DNA of 64,000 bases from Tardiphaga sp. 709 (lineage in GTDB: Bacteria; Pseudomonadota; Alphaproteobacteria; Rhizobiales; Xanthobacteraceae): contig NZ_CP135529.1 in the NCBI RefSeq assembly GCF_032401055.1, forward strand, positions 4,710,501 through 4,774,500, read 5' to 3'. Position numbers and translations under genes: made by a program. The notes under the pieces were generated by a model. The model ran no database searches and was not told the origin of the DNA. It saw only the letters and a program-made list of their open reading frames with translations. Numbering within the stretch: position 1 is the stretch's first letter; each line of letters opens with the position of its first letter. Below, piece by piece: positions 54,291 through 61,867 of the stretch.

Positions 54291-55600
54291 CGGATGTCGC
54301 CTGGATCGATGCGGCGCTGACCTCGGCGCGTCCCCAGGCGCTCGGTGCGTTGCTGCGCTATTTCCGCAATCTCGACACTGCAGAGGAGGCGTTCCAGAAC
54401 GCCTGCCTGCGCGCACTGAAGACCTGGCCGCAAAATGGCCCGCCGCGCGATGCCGCGGCGTGGCTGATCATGGTCGGTCGCAACGTGGCCATCGACGATA
54501 TCCGCCGCGGCGCGAAGCAGCAGCCGCTGCCGGACGACGACCATGCGATATCTGATCTGGATGATGCCGAAAGCGAGCTCGCCGACCGGCTCGACGGCTC
54601 GCACTATCGCGACGATATCCTGCGGCTGCTGTTCATCTGCTGCCATCCGCAGCTCCCGGCGACGCAGCAGATCGCGCTGGCACTGCGCATCGTCTCGGGC
54701 CTGACGGTGAAGCAGATCGCACGCGCGTTCCTCGTCTCGGACGCCGCGATGGAACAGCGCATTACCCGCGCGAAATCAGCCGTCGCCAAGGCCAATGTGC
54801 CGTTCGAGACACCCGGCGCGCCGGAGCGCAGCGAGCGTCTCGCTGCCGTGGCCGCCATGCTCTATCTGATCTTCAACGAGGGCTATTCGGCATCAGGTGA
54901 AAGTATCGATCTGCGCGCGCCGTTGTGCGAGGAGGCGATCCGCCTGGGACGGTTGCTGCTCAAGCTGTTTCCGGCCGAGCCGGAGATCATGGGCCTGGTA
55001 GCGTTGATGCTGCTGCAATATGCCCGCTCGGCGGCGCGTTTCGATGCCAATGGCGCGCTGGTATTGCTCGACGATCAGGACCGCACGCTGTGGAACGGCA
55101 AGATGATCGCCGAAGGCCTGGCGTTGATCGACAAGGCGATGCGCCATCGTCGCACCGGCGCCTATCAGATCCAGGCTGCCATTGCCGCGCTCCATGCCCG
55201 CGCGGCCAAGCCGGAAGACACCGACTGGGCGCAGATCGAACTGCTCTATGGCTCGCTGGAGATATTGCAGCCGTCGCCGGTGATCACGCTCAATCGCTCG
55301 GTGGCGGTGTCGAAAGTGCGCGGCCCCGAAGCGGCACTGGAGATGATCGCGCCGCTGGCCGCGAAACTTTCAAATTACTTCCACTTTTTCGGCGTGCGGG
55401 GCGCCTATCTGATGCAGCTCGGCCGCAATGACGAAGCGCGCGAGAGCTTCAACCGCGCCATCGCGCTGGCAAATACGTCCGCGGAGGCCGATCACATCCG
55501 GATGCATCTCGACCGGCTGATGCTGGAGAGCAAACCGCGACCGAAAGTCGCGAACAAGGCCAAGAATCAGGCGAAGAACAAGGCGGCTGCTCCAAAATAA
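54287..55600 (+). CDS. ECF sigma factor, ECF42 group, with TPR-like C-terminal extension
   Basis: A 437-residue sigma-70-family factor. Region 2 (about 5-75) has the AEEAFQNACLRALKTWP core; region 4 (about 110-165) has the helix-turn-helix GLTVKQIARAFLVSDAAMEQR. The long C-terminal half is helical, with TPR-like segments including YHxxGVRGAYL-type and NRSVAVSKVRGPEAALEMI, the mark of ECF42 factors lacking a classical anti-sigma. It probably recognises an upstream promoter controlling this small operon. The last 25 residues are Lys/Ala/Asn-rich. Confidence 0.9.
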   Translation: MTDVAWIDAALTSARPQALGALLRYFRNLDTAEEAFQNACLRALKTWPQNGPPRDAAAWLIMVGRNVAIDDIRRGAKQQPLPDDDHAISDLDDAESELADRLDGSHYRDDILRLLFICCHPQLPATQQIALALRIVSGLTVKQIARAFLVSDAAMEQRITRAKSAVAKANVPFETPGAPERSERLAAVAAMLYLIFNEGYSASGESIDLRAPLCEEAIRLGRLLLKLFPAEPEIMGLVALMLLQYARSAARFDANGALVLLDDQDRTLWNGKMIAEGLALIDKAMRHRRTGAYQIQAAIAALHARAAKPEDTDWAQIELLYGSLEILQPSPVITLNRSVAVSKVRGPEAALEMIAPLAAKLSNYFHFFGVRGAYLMQLGRNDEARESFNRAIALANTSAEADHIRMHLDRLMLESKPRPKVANKAKNQAKNKAAAPK

Positions 55601-55677
55601 TTTTCATGGCGGTGTCGGATTGCGCCCACGCCGCTCGTCTTTGAGACAACACACCATTCGAACCGCAGGACCATTTG

Positions 55678-56079
55678 ATGCCCATTTCCCGTGCCTCAAT
55701 CTGGATCGGCCGCATCCTCAGTACCCTCGTAGTCCTCTTCCTGGTGATGGATGGCGGCATCAAGCTGGTGCCGATCAAGGAGGTTACCGAGACCATGCAG
55801 CAGCTCGGCTATAGCGGCAGCATGGCACAGGCGCGCGGCCTTGGCGTCCTCACGCTGCTCTGCGCATTGCTTTACGCGATCCCGCGTACATCCGTTTTCG
55901 GCGCCATTCTGCTCACCGGGCTTCTTGGCGGCGCGATGGCGACGCACCTGCGCGTCGACAGCCCGCTATTCACGCATCTGTTGTTTGGCTTTTACATCGG
56001 CGTGATGGCATGGGGTGGGCTGTACCTGCGCGATCCCCATTTGCGCGCGATGATCCCGATCCGACCCCAAAGTCTTTAA
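55678..56079 (+). CDS. DoxX-like membrane protein
   Basis: A 133-residue inner-membrane protein with four spans of the DoxX_2 type, including VMDGGIKLVPI after the first span and HLLFGFYIGVMAWGGLYLRD at the end. The function of this family is unclear; some DoxX proteins are linked to oxidative or thiol stress. It lies 77 bases after the ECF42 gene and 15 before the VOC gene on the same strand. Confidence 0.8.
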   Translation: MPISRASIWIGRILSTLVVLFLVMDGGIKLVPIKEVTETMQQLGYSGSMAQARGLGVLTLLCALLYAIPRTSVFGAILLTGLLGGAMATHLRVDSPLFTHLLFGFYIGVMAWGGLYLRDPHLRAMIPIRPQSL

Positions 56080-56094
56080 CCGGAGGAAAGAGCG

Positions 56095-56502
56095 ATGCAG
56101 GTCAATCCCTATCTTCACTACAACGGCAATTGCGAAGAGGCGCTCAATTTCTATGTGAAGGCTATCGGCGCCAAGATCGACGTCATCATGCATGTGGAAG
56201 GCTCGCCTGCGGCGGAACAGATGCCGCCCTCGATGGCCAAGAAGGTGCTGCATGGCCAGATCTCGGTCGATGGCGAGGTCATCATGGCCTCGGACGCGCC
56301 GCCAGATTATTTCGAGAAGATGCAGGGCATGTCGGTCTGTCTGCAGATCAAGGATCCTGCAGATGGCGCCAAGGTGTTCGCGGCATTGTCCGAGGGCGGC
56401 ACCATCAAGATGCCGTTCGGCGCCACGTTCTGGTCAAAGGGATTTGGCATGTGTGTCGACAAGTTCGGCGCGCCCTGGATGATCAACTGCGCGATGGAGT
56501 GA
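56095..56502 (+). CDS. VOC family protein (PhnB/YjdN-like)
   Basis: A 135-residue vicinal-oxygen-chelate fold protein of the PhnB-like (3-demethylubiquinone methyltransferase-like) group. It starts with NPYLHYNGNCEEALNFY and ends KFGAPWMINC, with FGMCVDKFG near 115-123. A strong GGAGG ribosome site precedes the ATG. These proteins often occur with DGPF/ECF42 operons. The activity is unknown, and despite the PhnB label there is no link to the phosphonate genes here. Confidence 0.85.
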   Translation: MQVNPYLHYNGNCEEALNFYVKAIGAKIDVIMHVEGSPAAEQMPPSMAKKVLHGQISVDGEVIMASDAPPDYFEKMQGMSVCLQIKDPADGAKVFAALSEGGTIKMPFGATFWSKGFGMCVDKFGAPWMINCAME

Positions 56503-56524
56503 TGTGAGGCGTACGCCGCTTTCT

Positions 56525-56590
56525 GACCTCTCCTCGCACTCGCGCGGCGAGAGGTCGCCACGTCGTCGCGGCGGGTGAGGGGCGGGGCAC
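56525..56590. repeat. Palindromic intergenic repeat
   Basis: GACCTCTCCTCGC is mirrored by GCGGCGAGAGGTC, followed by GCGGGTGAGGGGCGGGGC. It is of the same CCTCTCCCC/GGGGTGAGG family as the elements at 27943 and 50605 but diverged. Confidence 0.55.
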
Positions 56591-56672
56591 TGAGCTGATC
56601 GCAGACACTGCAGACAAGGGTCGCGTCTTACAGCGCGATCCGATAAATCATGGTTGTGGGTGCGCCATGCCT

Positions 56673-56738
56673 TGCCCCTCATCCCACCCTTCTCCCCGCC
56701 TAGCGAAGTTTCGCTTCGCACGGGTGCGGGGAGAAGGA
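56673..56738. repeat. Palindromic intergenic repeat
   Basis: CCCTTCTCCCCGC and GCGGGGAGAAGG form inverted ends around a GCGAAGTTTCGCTTCGC inner hairpin. With 56525-56590 it fills most of the 288-base gap before the MFS gene. Confidence 0.6.
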
Positions 56739-56790
56739 GCGCGCAGTCCGCGCGTCACTGCCCAGATTCTGAAAAGAAAAAGATTTCCCC

Positions 56791-57990
56791 ATGTCCGCCT
56801 TTACCCGCAACGCCATCGTGCTCGGCCTACTCTCCGCCGTCGGCCCCTTCGCTATCGACATGTATCTGCCGGCGCTGCCGGCGATCACCGCCGATCTGCA
56901 CACCACGACCTCGGCAACGCAGATGACGCTGATCGCGTTCTTCATTGCTTTCGGCCTGTGCCAGATCGCCTATGGTCCGCTGTCCGACGTCTATGGCCGC
57001 AAGGCGCCGCTCTATGCGGGTCTGACGCTGTTCATCGCCGGGTCGATTGGTTGCGCGCTGGCGCCGGGGGTGGCGTGGTTGATTGCGTTTCGTTTCATTC
57101 AGGGCCTCGGCGCCGCCGCCATGGGCGTGATCCCACGCGCGATCATCAGGGATCTGCACACCGGCGTCGAGGCGACGAAACTGATGTCGCTGGTGATGCT
57201 GGTATTCTCGGTGTCGCCGATCCTCGCGCCGCTCGGCGGCAGTGCGCTGATCGTGCCGTTCGGCTGGCGCGCAGTGTTCGTCGCAACGACCATTGCAGCC
57301 GTCATTGCCCTTGTGCTGGTCGCCTCGCTGCTGCCGGAGACGCGCCCCGCGCATGAGCGCATCTCGGGCAGTGTGCGCAATGTGCTCGGCAGCTTCGGCG
57401 AGCTGCTGCGCGACTGGCACTTCCTCGGGCTCACCTTCATCGGCGGCCTCGGCATGGCGAGCTTCTTCGCGTTCCTGGCGACATCGTCCTTTGTCTATAT
57501 CGGACACTACGGCCTGACCCCGACGCAATACAGCCTGGCTTTCTCGGTCAACGCCATCGGCTTCATCGGCGCCTCGCAATTCGCAGGATATCTCGGCGGG
57601 CGCTTCGGTATGGGCCGCGTGGTGATGGCGGCGGTGTCGGCCTATGCGTTTTTCGCAGTCGTGCTGCTGGCGCTCACGCTGGCCGGCTTCAGCAGCCTTG
57701 CCGTACTGATTCCGCTGTTGTTCGTGTCCTTCGCCTTCCTTGGTCTGGTGATCCCGTCCACCATGGTGCTGTCGCTGGAGAACCATGGCCCCATCGCCGG
57801 CATCGCCTCCGCCCTGGGCGGCACGCTGCAGATGGTCAGTGGCGGCGTGATGATCGGCGTGTCCGGGCTGTTCTTCGACGGCACCTCGCTGCCGATGGTC
57901 GCGACCATCGCCTGCACGGCGGTTGGTGCGCTTGCCGTCAGTATCGCCACGCTACGCCCGCGCGAACTTTCGCCGCAGCTCGCGGAGTAG
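56791..57990 (+). CDS. MFS drug exporter, Bcr/CflA family
   Basis: A 399-residue major-facilitator protein with twelve spans. The first span and loop carry FAIDMYLPALPAITADL, and the loop 2-3 motif A is GPLSDVYGRKAPLY. A RFIQGLGAAAMGVIPRAIIRD segment of span 5 (motif C-like region) matches Bcr/CflA exporters for bicyclomycin, chloramphenicol or sulfonamide-type drugs. The substrate here is unknown. No regulator gene is adjacent. Confidence 0.9.
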   Translation: MSAFTRNAIVLGLLSAVGPFAIDMYLPALPAITADLHTTTSATQMTLIAFFIAFGLCQIAYGPLSDVYGRKAPLYAGLTLFIAGSIGCALAPGVAWLIAFRFIQGLGAAAMGVIPRAIIRDLHTGVEATKLMSLVMLVFSVSPILAPLGGSALIVPFGWRAVFVATTIAAVIALVLVASLLPETRPAHERISGSVRNVLGSFGELLRDWHFLGLTFIGGLGMASFFAFLATSSFVYIGHYGLTPTQYSLAFSVNAIGFIGASQFAGYLGGRFGMGRVVMAAVSAYAFFAVVLLALTLAGFSSLAVLIPLLFVSFAFLGLVIPSTMVLSLENHGPIAGIASALGGTLQMVSGGVMIGVSGLFFDGTSLPMVATIACTAVGALAVSIATLRPRELSPQLAE

Positions 57991-58030
57991 TAAAACTGCT
58001 AGGCTGAGCTCCGACAGGGTCGAGGTGAGG

Positions 58031-58513
58031 ATGGGACGTATGTCGTTCGGCCTGACATTCGCGGCAGCGATAGGCTCCGGCCTGATGGCGGGGCTGTTCT
58101 TCGTATTCTCGGTGACGGTGATGACCGCGCTCGGCAAGCTGCCAGCCCCGGCCGGTATTGCCGCGATGCAGTCGATCAACAGCACGATCCTCAGTCCGCT
58201 GTTCCTCACCGCTTTCATGGGCACGGTCCTGCTCAGCGTCATCATCGCTGTGATCGCGGTGCTGAACTGGTCGCATCCGGCGTCACCCTACCTCGTCACG
58301 GGCGCGCTGCTCTATACCGTCGGCACCTTCCTAGTCACCGTCGTCTTCAACGCGCCGCTGAACGACGCGCTCGCAGTCGCGTCCGCCGACAGCGCCGAGG
58401 CGGCAAGTCTGTGGACGCGCTATCTGTCGGTCTGGACCGGCTGGAACCACGTGCGCACGGCGGCATCCATCGGCGCGCTGGCCTTTTTTATGCTGGGGCT
58501 CCGCGTTCTCTAG
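58031..58513 (+). CDS. DUF1772 membrane protein
   Basis: About 160 residues with four spans. The GSGLMAGLFFVFSVTVM start and the WTGWNHVRTAASIGALAFF end, with the conserved WN-xxR, are typical of DUF1772 (anthrone oxygenase-like in name only). The ATG at 58031 follows GAGGTGAGG closely; the ATG at 58040 has the better spacing and is equally possible. Function unknown. It starts 40 bases after the MFS gene and may share its transcript. Confidence 0.8.
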   Translation: MGRMSFGLTFAAAIGSGLMAGLFFVFSVTVMTALGKLPAPAGIAAMQSINSTILSPLFLTAFMGTVLLSVIIAVIAVLNWSHPASPYLVTGALLYTVGTFLVTVVFNAPLNDALAVASADSAEAASLWTRYLSVWTGWNHVRTAASIGALAFFMLGLRVL

Positions 58514-58540
58514 AGCGTTTTCGAGCGAAGCGGGTGCCGG
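58511..58540. repeat. Remnant of the Rhizobiales TAGAGCGTTTTCGAGCGAAG repeat
   Basis: TAGAGCGTTTTCGAGCGAAG then CGGGTGCCGG: the start of a well-known dispersed Rhizobiales element, here without its inverted second half. It lies between the DUF1772 stop and the convergent TonB receptor stop. Confidence 0.6.
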
Positions 58541-58543
58541 GCC

Positions 58544-60793
58544 TCAGAATCGATAGGTCGCGGTGCTCAGCAGCGTGCGGCCCATGCCGTAGAAGCAATC
58601 GCCGAACGACAGACAGGTGGCGATGTTGCGGGTATCGGCAATATTGGTCGCATTGAACTGCAGCCGCCACGGGCCATTGTCCCAGCGTATCATGGCATCA
58701 AACAGCGTGTAGTCGGGCGTGCGCAGCACGTCGATGCCGTCCCAGGACTCGCCGATATAACGCACGCCGGCGCCGACGGTAACGTCAGGCAGGCCGAGCG
58801 AGGCCAGGCGATATTTGCCCCACAATGAGGCCTGCTGCTGCGGCACGCTGGCGACGCGCTTGCCGGCATTGTCACCGGACTCGATCCGCGCGTCGGTATA
58901 GGCATAGGCGCCGATCAGGTCGAGATTGGGTGTGACGCTGGTCAACACTTCCAGTTCGGCGCCTTTGATCCGCACCTGGCCGGTCTGGATCGAGAAGATC
59001 GGATTGGATGGGTCGCCCGACAGCCGGTTCTTCTCGGTGGTGTCGTAAAATCCGACATTGATCGCTGTGCCGGCGAACAGATTGTACTTGACGCCGACCT
59101 CATACTGCTCGCCGCGCACCGGCTTGCAGAACGTGGCGCAGGTGCCGGCGCCGAAAATCGGATTGAACGATTGCGCCCAGGACACATAGGGCGTCACGCC
59201 GAACGGCAATTCGTACATCAGCGCGGCGCGGCCGGTGGTGGCCCTGTCGTTCTGCGTGGGCAGCCCCTCGATACTATAGCTGACATAGTCCTGCCGCACG
59301 CCGAGCAGCGCGAGCCATGGTCCCAGCCGCATCTGGTCCTGCGCATAGAAGCCGGTCTGGCCCTGCTGTGCCTGCCGATCGTCGGTTAGCGAGGCCGAGA
59401 AATTGCTATAGACCGGCGCATACAGATCGAACGGCCGCGGATCGAGGCCGCTGCCGCTGCGGGTTTTCTCGTGCAAGCCGAGATAGTCGATGCCCACCAG
59501 CACCTTGTGCGACACCGCGCCAGTCTGCAGCTTGATTTCGGCATTGCTGTCGGAGGTGAAGGCGTCCTTCGCCGCCTGACGGGCGTAGTAGATCCGCTGT
59601 ACGGTACGCCGGCCGGCGTCGAGGAACGGGTTGGTCGGGTTGGAATACAGGTCCGGATACATGATGGCGTAATCGCCATCGGTGTGACTGTAGCGGAAGC
59701 TCTGCTTGATCTTCAGCGCATCGCCGAAGTTCTGCTCGTACAAGCTGGTGATGCCGCCGGTAGTGATGTTGTAGCGATCGTAATTCGGCTCGCCGGCGAA
59801 GCGGTTGACCGGGATATAGCCGTTGGGGCCGGGCTTCAGCACGCCCTCGATGGGCAGGAAGGCGCTGAACGAGCTGGAACTGTCCTTCTGGTAGTTGCCG
59901 AGCACGGTCCAGGAGATGTCATTGGTCGGGCGCCAGGTCAGCGACGGCGCCAGCAGGATGCGGTCGTTTGGCACGTAGTCGACCTGCGAGTTGGAGTCGC
60001 GCAGCACGCCGACGAAGCGATACAGCCACTCGCCATCCTTGGTCAGCTTGCCGGTGGAGTCCATCTGCAATTGCTTGCGGTCGAAGGAGCCATACTGCAC
60101 GCCGATCTCGTTGCGGGATTCGGCCTGCGGGCGCTTCGACACTTCGTTGAGCACGCCGCCGGTGGACGAGCCGCCATACAGCACTGACGATGGCCCGCGC
60201 AGCACTTCGATGCGCTCCACTGCGTAGGGATCGCGGCGCCATTCCAGCACCTGGCTGAGCCGCGAGCCCTGCATGCCGTCGAGATAGCGGCTTGGCTCCT
60301 GGCCGCGGATTAACGTGTAGTCGCCGCGGGCATCGCCGCCGAACGGATCGGCGGTCACGCCGGGCACATAGCGCAGGGTTTCCTGGACAGACAGGCCGCC
60401 CTGGTCGGTGATGCGATCGGCGGTCACGACCGAGATCGACTGCGGCGTCTCGCGGAGTGGCGTGTCGGTCTTGGTGCCGCCCATGCCGCGATTGGCGAGA
60501 TAGCCCTGCACCGGCCCGGTGGCAGTTTCCGCGCGAACACCGGCAGCCGCGGTGGCAGCAGCAACCGGCGCATTGTTGCGCGCCGCAGCCTGGCGCGTTG
60601 CACGCGCGCGTGCTGTCGATGGGCGGGTCGCGCGCGCACGTGCGGCCGGGCGAATGGGTTGATCCACCACCACGGCTGGCAATGCCGTGCTGCCTTGCGG
60701 CGATTGCGCCTGCGATGGCGTCGTGATCAACGCCAGCATCGGCAGCGCCGCTCCGACAAGCCATCCCAGATGAGTGGAAGATTTGAATTTCAT
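58544..60793 (-). CDS. TonB-dependent siderophore receptor, copy 1
   Basis: A 749-residue outer-membrane receptor from the ATG at 60793. A signal peptide (about 1-30, ending TPSQAQS) is followed by a short VVVDQPI TonB-box-like stretch and an unusual Arg/Ala-rich linker (about 45-75). A plug domain has TDTPLRETPQSISVVT, RGQEPSRYLDGM and RIEVLRGPSSVLYG. The beta-barrel ends in a C-terminal TYRF aromatic residue. It imports a ferric siderophore using TonB-ExbBD. There is no N-terminal STN signalling domain. Paralogous to the receptor at 61868; an SDR gene lies between. Confidence 0.92.
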   Translation of the reverse strand: MKFKSSTHLGWLVGAALPMLALITTPSQAQSPQGSTALPAVVVDQPIRPAARARATRPSTARARATRQAAARNNAPVAAATAAAGVRAETATGPVQGYLANRGMGGTKTDTPLRETPQSISVVTADRITDQGGLSVQETLRYVPGVTADPFGGDARGDYTLIRGQEPSRYLDGMQGSRLSQVLEWRRDPYAVERIEVLRGPSSVLYGGSSTGGVLNEVSKRPQAESRNEIGVQYGSFDRKQLQMDSTGKLTKDGEWLYRFVGVLRDSNSQVDYVPNDRILLAPSLTWRPTNDISWTVLGNYQKDSSSSFSAFLPIEGVLKPGPNGYIPVNRFAGEPNYDRYNITTGGITSLYEQNFGDALKIKQSFRYSHTDGDYAIMYPDLYSNPTNPFLDAGRRTVQRIYYARQAAKDAFTSDSNAEIKLQTGAVSHKVLVGIDYLGLHEKTRSGSGLDPRPFDLYAPVYSNFSASLTDDRQAQQGQTGFYAQDQMRLGPWLALLGVRQDYVSYSIEGLPTQNDRATTGRAALMYELPFGVTPYVSWAQSFNPIFGAGTCATFCKPVRGEQYEVGVKYNLFAGTAINVGFYDTTEKNRLSGDPSNPIFSIQTGQVRIKGAELEVLTSVTPNLDLIGAYAYTDARIESGDNAGKRVASVPQQQASLWGKYRLASLGLPDVTVGAGVRYIGESWDGIDVLRTPDYTLFDAMIRWDNGPWRLQFNATNIADTRNIATCLSFGDCFYGMGRTLLSTATYRF

Positions 60794-60973
60794 TTGCCCG
60801 CACCCCATTACCAAGTGATGCAGGCGACTTATCACGCAGCGCCGCGCCCGGAAGACGTCGGGGGCGTCATACATTTAGTCTGGAATTAGTATCTCTCTAA
60901 GCTGGCGAAGCTGCGCGATGGATCGGCAGCCGTGCAATCCGGATGATGCTGCGCGTCCGGGCGCTGACCTTCG

Positions 60974-61771
60974 CTAGCCGTTGATGCCCTCGCGCCGCAA
61001 CGTCGGCAGGCCAATGCCCGTGGCATCGAAACCGCCGTCGACTGCCAGCATCTGGCCGGTGATGTAGCTCGACCGGTCGCTGCACAGGAAGAAGATCGCG
61101 TCCGCGAGTTCGTCCTCGCCGCCGTAACGATTCAGCGGAATCGCATCGTGATAATCGGCGCGGATCGCCGGTGTATGCACGGCCTTGGCCATCGCGGTTT
61201 CCACCGGGCCCGGCGCCACCGCATTGACGCGGATGCCGAGCAGCGCGAGCTCGACAGCGGACTGCTTGGTGAAGTGAATGATGCCGGCCTTGCTGGTGCC
61301 GTAGGCGACGCGCAGCGTGGACGCGCGCAGTGCGGAGATCGAGGCAATGTTGACGATGGCGCCGCCGCCATGCTCGCGCATCAAGGGAGCCGCCGCCTTG
61401 GTGCACAGGAACGGGCCGGTGAGGTTCACGGCCATGATGCGTTCCCATTCCTCCAGCGTCGTCTCGAGCAGGGGCTTGAAATTCGCAATGCCGGCATTGT
61501 TGACCAGCGCATCGAGCCGGCCGAAGCGGGCCTGCGTGGCGGCAAAGGCTTTATCCACAGCAGCGGCGTCGGAGACATCCGTATGCAGCGCCAGCGTGTT
61601 GTCGGGATCGTTCAGCGCCTTGACGCTGGCGTCGAGCAGCTCGCGTTCGATATCCAGCAGCGCGACACGATAGCCTTCGCCGAGAAAGCGCTTGGCGACC
61701 GCAAGGCCGATGCCGCGCGCGGCGCCGGTGACGAGTGCAACCTTGCGAATGTTACCGTCAGCTTTGGTCAT
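60974..61771 (-). CDS. SDR family oxidoreductase
   Basis: A 265-residue classical short-chain dehydrogenase: TGAARGIG cofactor motif (15-22), NNAG (91-94), catalytic N115, S144, Y157 and K161, and the PGPVETAM loop. D40 after the second strand (ALLDIE) favours NAD over NADP. It acts on an unknown alcohol or keto substrate. It is on the same strand between two siderophore receptor genes, 96 and 180 bases from them, so a role in siderophore or ligand handling is possible but only by position. Confidence 0.88.
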   Translation of the reverse strand: MTKADGNIRKVALVTGAARGIGLAVAKRFLGEGYRVALLDIERELLDASVKALNDPDNTLALHTDVSDAAAVDKAFAATQARFGRLDALVNNAGIANFKPLLETTLEEWERIMAVNLTGPFLCTKAAAPLMREHGGGAIVNIASISALRASTLRVAYGTSKAGIIHFTKQSAVELALLGIRVNAVAPGPVETAMAKAVHTPAIRADYHDAIPLNRYGGEDELADAIFFLCSDRSSYITGQMLAVDGGFDATGIGLPTLRREGING

Positions 61772-61867
61772 ATCCTGCCCTGTGTCTTGCTCGTTCAGGG
61801 CTGTTTAGAGAACGACAACGACCGGGACAAGCCCGGCCGCGATCTGGGTGTGGCAGGTCTGACCCGC

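Noticed and set aside
55678-56502. VOC (PhnB-like) gene as part of the phosphonate pathway
   Set aside because: PhnB-like proteins are misnamed; this one is in the ECF42 operon and not next to the phn genes.
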